A stretch of DNA of 48,612 bases from a virus: IMG/VR virus record IMGVR_UViG_3300034073_005326, positions 1-48,612 of that record. One strand, given 5' to 3'. Both the position numbers and the translations under genes were made by a program. Under the pieces are notes generated by a model. That model worked only from the letters and a program-made list of their open reading frames with translations, searched no databases and was not told the DNA's origin. Shown piece by piece: positions 8,801 to 16,664 of the stretch. Numbering within the stretch: the stretch's first letter is position 1; each line of letters begins with the position of its first letter.

Positions 8801-10533
8801 ACATAATGAAGCAGGTCAACATCACGAAGTATATTGATGAAACCATCACTAAAATAAAAGAATTTTTTACATCCACTGCTGAAGGTGCCTCTGAAGCATG
8901 GGCCAGATTTACGATGCCGATTAGATTGGCATATTATACGATAAAGACCGTCATTGAGGCAATTTATGAAGAGATCATAGCACCAATCGCTTCATGGATC
9001 AATCAAAACGTTATACAACCTATAATTTCCTTCTTGGTCACAGTCAAGAACATTGCGATGGGCATTTTCAATGCGTTGTGGAATAACATTATCAAACCTG
9101 TCTTCGACTTTATCATTGAGGGTGCGACCAAAATTTACGACGCGATCTCGTCTGCCTTTAAAAAAGCATGGCAGGCTGTCGAACCGATCTTTAATTACAT
9201 CAAAGAAGGTTTTCAGAAGGTCAGTGACTGGATCTACGAGAAAGGCGAAGCCCTTATCACCATACTTTCTGACCCTCACACCAAGGCATGGGACAGAATC
9301 AAAAAAGCCTATGGATATCTGAAAGAAGAGGTCTCAAAGCTTCCTGGGAAGATAGGTGAATGGTTCTCAGGATTAGGTGATAAGCTCAAGAAACCTTGGG
9401 AAGATTCGGTGGCCTATTTTAATGAAAACTTTACTTGGGAAAAGTTTAAAGAAGTCGCCAAGGGCGTCATCGACGGTTTCATCGACAGCTTTAAAAAGAT
9501 TCCTGAGGCGATCAGGAACGCCGCCAAAGAGATGATAGACGTTTTTAAGGATGAAACTGAAACAAAATCACCATCTCGAGTCTTTCAAAGGTTAGGAAAA
9601 GGTATCAATGATGGACTCATGTCGGAGGTGGACAAGATGCCTGACCTCGTCGGCGGCAGCGCCGAACAGATAATAGAATCCACCAAAGATGCCCTTGGCA
9701 TTCATTCGCCATCAGACGACTTTCAGTTGATCGGACAAGCGTTGGCTGACGGTATGATGCTACCGATGGACGGCATCCCTGACGAGCTTAAAAAAGTATT
9801 TCATGCAATGGGTGTCGACTCTGATAAATTTGCGAAAGCTGACGCAGAGAAAAAGAAGGCAATCTTTACAGATGTCATAGGGGAAATGCAAAAAATGCAA
9901 CAAGACCCCAAATATAGCCTTAAAGTCGGTGAGAGTTTAAACTTGTCAGAGGCTGACATGAAACGTGTCGCGGGCCAATTCGAATCTTACTCTAAGGGCT
10001 TGGCGTCACACATCAACAACCTAGGATTAGGAAAGAACGATGCCTTAGAGGTAGCCAACCCGTTGAGCAAGAAGCCCAAAAAGGTTGAAACGAAGGGGCT
10101 CGGCGCCGCGGCTGGAGCGATCACAGACGGCGTTGGGTCGCAGGTCTTGGGTGCCGTCAAGACGACAGAGGAGATGGTCGCCGCCGCTCAGAGGATCGAA
10201 AAGGCTCTCGAAGCGGGACAAAAGCTCAACATCGATGCGAAGCTGCAGGCGTTCGCAACCAAGTTTGGAAAATCACTCGGCAAGGGTGGTGCCTACACCG
10301 TTAAAGCAAAGGATGTTAATATCCATGTTAACTTTAGGATAGCCCTAGACTCCAGCGAGCTTGAAAGAATAATGGTCTCCAACGGCAAATCTGTCATCAA
10401 ACAGAGGATCAACCTTCTTCTTGACGCTGTCTCCGGAGACGCACAAAAAACTGATTCTGCAAAACAGTATCTATCTTCAGCAGCTTTGTATTCTGCTGGC
10501 ACTCCTACTGATCAAGGGCAGTATGATAACTGA
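5815..10533 (+). CDS. tail tape measure protein
   Basis: The 1572-aa protein starts at ATG 5815 after a GAGGTGAT Shine-Dalgarno. It has a Gly-rich N-terminus, long helical and coiled-coil stretches, and hydrophobic segments near residues 162-188 and 725-765 (YIWPVLLWWLKGALL...). Towards the end it has the paired motifs KSPSRVFQRLGKGINDGL and HSPSDDFQLIGQALADGM, which are typical of tape measures. The protein fills the tail tube and sets tail length; the hydrophobic parts may help form a channel in the host inner membrane. It is much longer than T4 gp29 (about 590 aa), implying a far longer tail. Position after the hub genes fits the assignment. Confidence 0.9.
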   Translation: MAGPGVGGGGGGGPGAGGADRGQIDFIRDLNKHMQGLSEATKILEANFVSQTQALKELCAAMQCLKDPQIINSLTQINTLLGSLQGAAGAAGGSLNRIDSRRIRDLSTHVDRTNRSTRNLSGELPKLEKKSRMANVAMGAGIGAVNGFSAALKMMAAQARLAGSIISGLGGFIFNVAKALISIPLQIFRKIVDEADKANEGIEALWESAQKMRKAFGTLGGPTNTAIQGTAKAMNQLKIEGTSAAAVFSASHNPMVQLADMQNHLIELYEQSGPALRGFASEIEKTNGAAVAMQKGLGLTNEQMEIMAQRAKASGEGITDSLVDMTKQADHMARAYKLDAKVISREMGKASQDFKHFGNISKKELAAAVAFSQKLGVSLEKITGLSDSFDTFDSASENVAKLNSVMGLNIDTMEIMKASTPDKKLEVLRKEFIKAGIDGSKMDHLTRKLVASSTGLGDAEIIAAFDMKKKNISLKEMQQESEKAAKKTMTQEEALTKLADAMERLQKPRTGLTGGGGMLGAFLNGISEGMRLSPQFQKLMQRTMTTIRNVFESGKSLGYKLGEIFGSIMNSIGDMITKIAPLFKAIASEITSFLTIFNAGGKADFGAVLERIYKKFWAFFDAESQEGKGLLSGVKKLFLLFVKVIGDSIPWIMGKIAELARTLADFIRDPKKYLDKVGGTGGGGQFIEILKESFAKIKEVLPELKAALIELFVEAFKRLDEAWPYIWPVLLWWLKGALLRIAWSTLAGALWGALKSMVLGAFEGFASGGLLTTAKNLLSKFFNSIFGKAFIVAIIADAAINVSKSINKFSDDLQAQGFDPATAKIAAGTTGLINTLTFGLLPEGLQAQIATGIAKIADELFKAVDQWFGPGFSDSMKNYMSGYLDVFSGFGDLLVAMWNGDSQGVNDALSKMVNGLFDMWIGQFEMYANILLKIGPIILEYLYKALGWISNKIGDIFLSLKDLPLVGPIFEWVGEAFKTLGQFFTEAGEAWGQIADIMKQVNITKYIDETITKIKEFFTSTAEGASEAWARFTMPIRLAYYTIKTVIEAIYEEIIAPIASWINQNVIQPIISFLVTVKNIAMGIFNALWNNIIKPVFDFIIEGATKIYDAISSAFKKAWQAVEPIFNYIKEGFQKVSDWIYEKGEALITILSDPHTKAWDRIKKAYGYLKEEVSKLPGKIGEWFSGLGDKLKKPWEDSVAYFNENFTWEKFKEVAKGVIDGFIDSFKKIPEAIRNAAKEMIDVFKDETETKSPSRVFQRLGKGINDGLMSEVDKMPDLVGGSAEQIIESTKDALGIHSPSDDFQLIGQALADGMMLPMDGIPDELKKVFHAMGVDSDKFAKADAEKKKAIFTDVIGEMQKMQQDPKYSLKVGESLNLSEADMKRVAGQFESYSKGLASHINNLGLGKNDALEVANPLSKKPKKVETKGLGAAAGAITDGVGSQVLGAVKTTEEMVAAAQRIEKALEAGQKLNIDAKLQAFATKFGKSLGKGGAYTVKAKDVNIHVNFRIALDSSELERIMVSNGKSVIKQRINLLLDAVSGDAQKTDSAKQYLSSAALYSAGTPTDQGQYDN

Positions 10534-10563
10534 CGTCTTTTCTTGTTACGAAAAGGAAATACC

Positions 10564-10812
10564 ATGGACGCAAAAACGAAGCAGACCCTATTGGACATAC
10601 TTCATAAGAACGAGTTATACAATAACGCGCTTAAAAAAATACAGGACAAGGACGAGCACCAAAAGATCAAAGGCCTGTCAGAAGACGTCTTTGTTGGATT
10701 CTTAGAAGGAATAAGTGAGATAAAAAAGTTTTTGAATGACAATCCTGAAAAGGTGGCCGAAGCGCTGCAGAAGAAGATACATAATCAGAAGAAGGACGAA
10801 GCCGACAAATGA
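10564..10812 (+). CDS. small helical protein between tape measure and baseplate genes
   Basis: The protein is 82 aa from ATG 10564, preceded by AAAAGGAAATACC. The upstream in-frame TTG at 10543 has no ribosome-binding site. It is highly charged and helical (LLDILHKNELYNNALKKI, FLEGISEIKKFLNDNPEKVAEAL) with a Lys-rich C-terminus. Its TGA overlaps the next ATG (ATGA), so it is translationally coupled to the 1845-aa baseplate protein. No family recognised; a small tail-assembly factor is likely from context only. Confidence 0.65.
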   Translation: MDAKTKQTLLDILHKNELYNNALKKIQDKDEHQKIKGLSEDVFVGFLEGISEIKKFLNDNPEKVAEALQKKIHNQKKDEADK

Positions 10813-13800
10813 CGGACAAAAGCAAGGACACCGGAACAGGTGGCATAAACATACAGGGTGAGGTTTATGCCATGGACGTCGGCCTGCCGGATGCCCAAGG
10901 AGGGTCCCAAGGTCCGTGGTCTCCTGGTGACATTGCGGTTGACAACTCTGTCAAGGACATTACCAATCCAACGAAGGTCACTTTCGCCAAGTATCTCAGC
11001 AAATCGACGCTGGGTCAGGTTGGATCTTCTCCTCACAGCAACGTCTATCCTGTGGCGGCAGGAGACTCGACGACGGTCCAAGAGACCTCATTGAAGACCC
11101 CCGCCGGTCTGCCTGCAAAACCCGGCGTGCAGCCAAATGAATCCAAGTTCAACCAACAATTTAACACCTCAGTCGCCGCTGGTTCTCCCATAGCCATCAA
11201 AAAAGGCCTATCCAACGCCGTTGGTCCTGATGGCAACAAAATGCTTCCCGAGGCGGCGACACCGGCACCCTCAGGCGGCAATTACATCAAACCAGCCGTC
11301 GAGCTTCTCAATCCGATCAAGGATTACACCAAAGGCATCCTCGATCCGAATCTTCACAGCCCATTGGATACGCCGTCGACCCCTAACGTCATAGTTTCTG
11401 ACGGCACTTTAAATAGCCCTCCGCAGAACACACGTATCATCAAGATAATTCCTGACAATGCATCCATAGCATCAGATGGAGGCACTTCAAAGAATATTCT
11501 GGGTGTCAATTCAGGATATGAGTTGACGCTGAAGAAGGCGGCTGAGCAACCTTCCAACACAACAGGCGGAAACTTTTTCAAGGTGGACCCACCAGCGAAT
11601 CCTGTTGTGACCAGCAAGACGTTTGATCCCGTGACAGGAACTCCTCTGTCGTCGACCGACGCCCAGGCCAATCCTCTTAACTCTGACATTTTTTCAAATG
11701 ACATCGATTCGACCTACAGCGACAGGTTGGCCTCCTCCGCCCTGAACATAAAAAGAGGAAGGACGGCTGCAGGCCCTGGAGCTGTCGGAGGCAACGACCT
11801 GCTTCCCGATGCGACCTCGGCGACGTCTCAGGTCATCAACGACAACATCTCCACTGCACAATTGAACGCTGGTCTTGCCAACTACGTCCAACAGCATCTC
11901 GCCTCCAACAAGAACGATCCTCTGCAGGAAAATCCTGCGTTCGTAAAGACGACCGTGGGTGACGGAGGCAACGTCATACCCAACGGCATCAAGGACGTTG
12001 CCTACCTCGGCCCAAGCGATCAGACACCGTTGAACGTAGGCAGTTCCTACACGTTGATGAATCCCGCTGAAAAGAACCTGTTGACTCTTGAAAAAGCTGC
12101 CAAGTTGGCCCACATTCAAACAGCGGCGCAGACGCCATCAACGGCCGACAATTTGCCGGTGATGGGAGCACCGGGCGCCGTCGCCAACAGGTATCCGATC
12201 GACTCGGCCCCGGCGCCTTTCGATCCAACGAAGCTGTCTAGGCTGACAGATCCTTCTGGTTTTCCGATAGACCCGGCGACTCCTGTCAACTCTACCTATT
12301 TCACGAAGGACAAGAACGTAGCTTCTACCTACACTGACGATCTCGCAGCGGCCTCTGATCCATCCCAGGCAGATCGTTTTACGATAAGCAGAGGAAAAAA
12401 CTTACCTGTTGTAGGAACGCCTGATGGACACACACTGCTTTCATCAGCTGCAAGTCCTGGGCTGTCCGGCGGCGATTACATCAAACCGGCCGGTGATCTA
12501 GCACCGCCGATGAAGACTTACCTCTCAAAGGTCCTCGACGCCAACATTCGTACGCCTGATCCAACGTCGCAGGCAAATCCCGAGCTGATCTCAATGCAGG
12601 ACGGCGACCTGCCTCCTCTTGGGGACGGTGCCTGGCCTCTTCATGTTCCTTCAAACTTGTCTATCGACGGTGGCACATCGAAAAATGTTTTGACGGTCGA
12701 CAGTCCACAGAACCTCATTCAAATTAGCGATGCAACGAAGAAGGCAGGTCAAGAAACCTCCTCAGCTCCCACGACCGATATTCCCAATGCATATCCCGTG
12801 GACGAGACGTCTCAGACGATATCACACACAGATCCTGCGACGAAGCTGCCCGTCGGACCAGAACCGATAGCTAACTCCAAGTATTTCACAAATTCAGAAG
12901 ACCTGGATCCGTCCGTGTTGGAAACGTACTCTGACGCCTCCAAGGACCTCTTGATCAAGAGAGGAAAGTCCAATGACGTCGGCCCTGATGGACACACATT
13001 TCTGCAGACGGCTTACGGCCGAGGCGTGGGCAAAAGCGTAGATGGAAAACCTCCCGCCGCCTCTGAGGCTAAGAAGCTTAGACCGCACGTTTCAGCGTAC
13101 ACGGTGAATGTTTTAGGTAAAAACATTCACAAGCCCGGTGATCCCGCCGACGATGGCAACGCTGAGAAGAACGAATTTTACCCAATCACACCCCACACGC
13201 CGACAAGCAAAAACGATCTTGGAACTTCGGCAGAAATTCGTTCCAACCCGGACAGCAAGAAGTTGACAAGGGAGATAGCCCAAGCAAAGGCCGCTTTTAT
13301 GATGGGAGGAGAAGGTCCTGCAGGCGGTGTTCCTAACGTTTATAGACCAAAAGATCAACCTCTTCTGCCTTCTGAGCTGGCCAAGGTCGTCGACGATGGG
13401 TATCCTCGGTCAGCGACTGACGAGCAAGCTTCGCAGAAAGAATCAGGCTTCTTCATAAAAGGTTCCGATCTTCCGACAGCCTATTCTGACGACGTCACCT
13501 CTCTTTCTGATTTCAAAAGAGGTAAAACCAAAAAGACAGGAACGGATGGCAACAAGCTTCTGAAAGACGCCACAAAGCCTGCTCCCGCCGGCTTAAGCGG
13601 CGGACACGTAAAGAAGTCAGGCGGGGACGCACCAGGAAATCCTGTTGGACCTTACGTCTCAAAGGTGCTTGAAAAGAACAGGTTCAACGCGTCGACCAAT
13701 TTCGCCCCAGACGAAATGCTGCAACCACACACCAAGCTAGAGTCTCCTTCAATTTTTTCTGATCCTTCGTCCAAAGATCCAAGAGAGGTCTTTGAGAAAC

Positions 13801-16346
13801 GTGCGAGATTCATGCCGCCGTCTCAGCTTCAGTTTGGTGTCTCTGCACCTATCGACGATGATGCAAGAGGTTACGACTTTAGACGCTTGACAAGGATAGG
13901 TAACGTTCTTCAAATGAGAGCAACGGGCGAGCTCAACTTTCTCGGGGGTAATCCGATAACCGACACCAGGGACCCTCTGGCTCAGCTTAGCGCCTTGGCT
14001 CCCGGCCTTGGTCAATTTGGTGCAGGTGTTCCGCTGACCAGCGAATATCTCAACGTTGAAAACATCATTGCAGAGTTGGGCACCGATGATGGAAATGAAA
14101 AGAAGATATACAACAAAGAGTTGATTCTGATGAACACTTTTGAAGGTGTGATAAATAACGTCTTCGACAAGTTCTCAGGATTCAGCGCGATCGGCATGCT
14201 TGCGACATGCCTAGCTTTGCTCGCCGCTGTCCTTGTGGCTTTTGGAGCCTTGAGCTTGATTTTAGGTGACGGCAAGGTTGAAGGATTTCAAGTAAAAAGA
14301 GAAGCAGGCGGAGCAGGACGACCTGGTATCGGATCTTTTTATGGCAATGGCGTCGGACCTGCCTCAGCAGACGATATCATCAGTGCATTTACACCCATTG
14401 GTGACTCTAGCCTGCTTCTTCGTTTTTTTGGAATCATGCCGACCAGGGTTGGTCTTGGTGAGGCCACCCGCAAAGGTATGCTAACATTCTTTGCTGTCGA
14501 TGAAGACTTGAATCCGTTGAAGACGATGCAGAGTCCAGGTTTTTACACGGTCATGGCCCGCTCCTTGGTGAGGTCAGCGGTCGCAATCGTTCTTGCCTTT
14601 AAGGATCTCGTTGAGCTGATCGCAACAGGCAATTTTGCCTCAAGCATTGAGCAGATATTTGAGGTCCTTGAGACCATGAAGACATCACGCTTCTTTGCGG
14701 CCATTAATATCTTTGCCCAGATAGGCAATAACCTTACAGGGCCCGATGTCACCATCGACACACTCGACGCAGGAAGAAAGATTTCTGAGCTCGACGCCGC
14801 TGAAAAAGCTTATGGCAAGAGCAGAATACGAGCAAAAAATGTTATTTTAGGCAATCCAAACAAGTTAGCGTGGGCAACGAACAGAACACCCGACGCGTTG
14901 ATGCTTCCTGCAAATGTTCACGAATTATCGCTTGATGACGATTTAGGTTCGGGTCGTCTTTTGGTTGAAGATCCTTTGGCAACCACACGCTTTGAAATGA
15001 CGACCAATGCATTTAATTCAAGGATATCGACTGAAAAACGTGAAGAGATTGAGAAAAAATTCGACTCAGAGTTCATGCCGTTTTACTTTCACGACTTGAG
15101 GACGAATGAGATATTAGGCTTTCATGCATTTTTGACGTCGCTAAATGATGATTACACGGCCAACTATGAGTCAATTGATGGTTTTGGACGCGTCGACCCG
15201 GTAAAGATTTATAAAAACACGAATAGAAAAATCGGTATCTCTTTCATCATCGCCGCCCTCGATGAACTTGACTTTGATTCGATGTGGCTTAAAATTAATA
15301 AATTGACAACGATGGTCTATCCGCAGTACACACAAGGCAAAAGGCTGGGTGTTGAAATTAAAGAAAAAGGAACTTATCAGTTCACCAAACCTTTTACCCA
15401 GCAGATATCTGCTGCACCAATGATTAGGCTTCGATTAGGCGAACTATTCCGCAGTAATTATTCAAAGTTCAACATCGCAAGGATATTTGGAGTTATAGAA
15501 CCAGGTGCTTCTGTTGGAGGACCCAATAAAAGCAAGGTATTTGATGAAGGTGCGGCCGCCGCGAACGCGACGACAGACATCGGTAATCTACAAAAGCTTC
15601 CAACTATCACTGATCCTGCTTTCAAGGTCAAGCAAGGTTACAGGTTCAAGCCAGCTGACAGAACGTATAATTTAATCGACCCAGCGGCCTCAGGAGACAG
15701 ACCTTCACAAATAAATCCATATACATTTGGCGTCTCACCAGCATTCATGCTCGAGATAACTAATCCTCTTGTTAACGACAAGGAGACAGGTCAGTCATAT
15801 ATTGAAGCTAAATTCGTTGAGCCTGACGTTGAAGACACTAAATCAAGGGCAGCGTATGGACAGTATGAAGTAACATTGTTAGAGGCTGATGAAGATGGTG
15901 AACCTTTAAATAACGTGCTGAAAATTGGCGACGACAACATGCTTTTTAAAGTTTCAATCAGCGATTTACTCGAAATGTCACCCTCGACGTTCAAAAAATA
16001 TAAGGAAGCTAACGGCATGGGATTGAAAGCGAATGCTGATTATGTTGCCAACGTGAAAGATTTTATCAACGAAAAAAACAATGCCATAACTAGGTCATTC
16101 AGGTCAGCCGGTGGAAAGGGCATAGCAGGCTTCATCGAAAGCCTCAGTTTTGATTGGTACAGCGCCACATGGGAGACGAAAGAAGGCAAGAGGGCTCCGA
16201 AGCTGTGCAAGGTGACGATGGCATTCGCACCAATACACGACATATCTCCAGGACTTGCAGCAGATGGCTACAATCGTGCACCGGTGTATCCTGTGGGCCC
16301 ACACAACGCTGACTTAAAGACGCTGATAAGCGAAAATGAGATATAA
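10809..16346 (+). CDS. giant baseplate/tail structural protein with five-fold N-terminal repeat
   Basis: The 1845-aa protein has two parts. Roughly residues 1-960 are Pro/Gly/Asn-rich, probably extended, and carry five degenerate copies of a module of about 185-210 aa. The module cores have the form RGK..GPDG.K.L and lie near residues 131, 314, 527, 717 and 902; each is followed by a SGG-I/VKP segment and a Y.sKVLdkN block. The second part (about 970-1845) is folded, with a hydrophobic segment at about 1128-1152. It then has MPFYFHDLRTNEILGFHAFL, GFGRVDPVKIYKNTNR and MVYPQYTQG, and ends WYSATWETKEGKRAPKLCKV, FAPIHDISPGL, NRAPVYPVGPH. The C-terminal pattern occurs in baseplate proteins of other aquatic myoviruses; its exact role is unknown. 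Confidence 0.75.
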   Translation: MTDKSKDTGTGGINIQGEVYAMDVGLPDAQGGSQGPWSPGDIAVDNSVKDITNPTKVTFAKYLSKSTLGQVGSSPHSNVYPVAAGDSTTVQETSLKTPAGLPAKPGVQPNESKFNQQFNTSVAAGSPIAIKKGLSNAVGPDGNKMLPEAATPAPSGGNYIKPAVELLNPIKDYTKGILDPNLHSPLDTPSTPNVIVSDGTLNSPPQNTRIIKIIPDNASIASDGGTSKNILGVNSGYELTLKKAAEQPSNTTGGNFFKVDPPANPVVTSKTFDPVTGTPLSSTDAQANPLNSDIFSNDIDSTYSDRLASSALNIKRGRTAAGPGAVGGNDLLPDATSATSQVINDNISTAQLNAGLANYVQQHLASNKNDPLQENPAFVKTTVGDGGNVIPNGIKDVAYLGPSDQTPLNVGSSYTLMNPAEKNLLTLEKAAKLAHIQTAAQTPSTADNLPVMGAPGAVANRYPIDSAPAPFDPTKLSRLTDPSGFPIDPATPVNSTYFTKDKNVASTYTDDLAAASDPSQADRFTISRGKNLPVVGTPDGHTLLSSAASPGLSGGDYIKPAGDLAPPMKTYLSKVLDANIRTPDPTSQANPELISMQDGDLPPLGDGAWPLHVPSNLSIDGGTSKNVLTVDSPQNLIQISDATKKAGQETSSAPTTDIPNAYPVDETSQTISHTDPATKLPVGPEPIANSKYFTNSEDLDPSVLETYSDASKDLLIKRGKSNDVGPDGHTFLQTAYGRGVGKSVDGKPPAASEAKKLRPHVSAYTVNVLGKNIHKPGDPADDGNAEKNEFYPITPHTPTSKNDLGTSAEIRSNPDSKKLTREIAQAKAAFMMGGEGPAGGVPNVYRPKDQPLLPSELAKVVDDGYPRSATDEQASQKESGFFIKGSDLPTAYSDDVTSLSDFKRGKTKKTGTDGNKLLKDATKPAPAGLSGGHVKKSGGDAPGNPVGPYVSKVLEKNRFNASTNFAPDEMLQPHTKLESPSIFSDPSSKDPREVFEKRARFMPPSQLQFGVSAPIDDDARGYDFRRLTRIGNVLQMRATGELNFLGGNPITDTRDPLAQLSALAPGLGQFGAGVPLTSEYLNVENIIAELGTDDGNEKKIYNKELILMNTFEGVINNVFDKFSGFSAIGMLATCLALLAAVLVAFGALSLILGDGKVEGFQVKREAGGAGRPGIGSFYGNGVGPASADDIISAFTPIGDSSLLLRFFGIMPTRVGLGEATRKGMLTFFAVDEDLNPLKTMQSPGFYTVMARSLVRSAVAIVLAFKDLVELIATGNFASSIEQIFEVLETMKTSRFFAAINIFAQIGNNLTGPDVTIDTLDAGRKISELDAAEKAYGKSRIRAKNVILGNPNKLAWATNRTPDALMLPANVHELSLDDDLGSGRLLVEDPLATTRFEMTTNAFNSRISTEKREEIEKKFDSEFMPFYFHDLRTNEILGFHAFLTSLNDDYTANYESIDGFGRVDPVKIYKNTNRKIGISFIIAALDELDFDSMWLKINKLTTMVYPQYTQGKRLGVEIKEKGTYQFTKPFTQQISAAPMIRLRLGELFRSNYSKFNIARIFGVIEPGASVGGPNKSKVFDEGAAAANATTDIGNLQKLPTITDPAFKVKQGYRFKPADRTYNLIDPAASGDRPSQINPYTFGVSPAFMLEITNPLVNDKETGQSYIEAKFVEPDVEDTKSRAAYGQYEVTLLEADEDGEPLNNVLKIGDDNMLFKVSISDLLEMSPSTFKKYKEANGMGLKANADYVANVKDFINEKNNAITRSFRSAGGKGIAGFIESLSFDWYSATWETKEGKRAPKLCKVTMAFAPIHDISPGLAADGYNRAPVYPVGPHNADLKTLISENEI

Positions 16347-16364
16347 TAATTACCACGAGGAAGC

Positions 16365-16664
16365 ATGCCAGCATTTAGTAGATACCTAAGGGACAGGGTT
16401 TCGTCAGACGGCAAAGGATTGGCGACGTCAGGCGCCATCGCCGTCATTAGATCTGCGATTCAGACAGGCGACGTTCCGATCGTTAAAACTTTGACGACGA
16501 CTCAGGCAGACAGGCTTGACAGCCTTGCGGCAGCCCTGTACAATGACAGCAGATATTGGTGGGTTTTGGCCGCTGCTTCAAATATAGGATGGGGATTACA
16601 GGTTCCACCCGGGACAGTCATATTGGTGCCTGACATCAAGTCCGTCGAGGGGCTGGTCGCCTGA
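16365..16664 (+). CDS. small LysM-like baseplate protein (gp53/gpX type)
   Basis: The 99-aa protein starts at ATG 16365 after CGAGGAAGC. The C-terminal half carries LAAALYNDSRYWWVLAAAS followed by VPPGTVILVPD. This is the D..(W)WWVI.AAN...P..V.PGT.L.IP pattern of LysM-type small tail proteins such as T4 gp53 and P2 gpX. These link the tube tip or wedge to the hub. It sits between two large baseplate genes and overlaps the next by 1 nt (TGATG). The family-level call is fair; gp53 versus gpX cannot be decided. Confidence 0.65.
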   Translation: MPAFSRYLRDRVSSDGKGLATSGAIAVIRSAIQTGDVPIVKTLTTTQADRLDSLAAALYNDSRYWWVLAAASNIGWGLQVPPGTVILVPDIKSVEGLVA

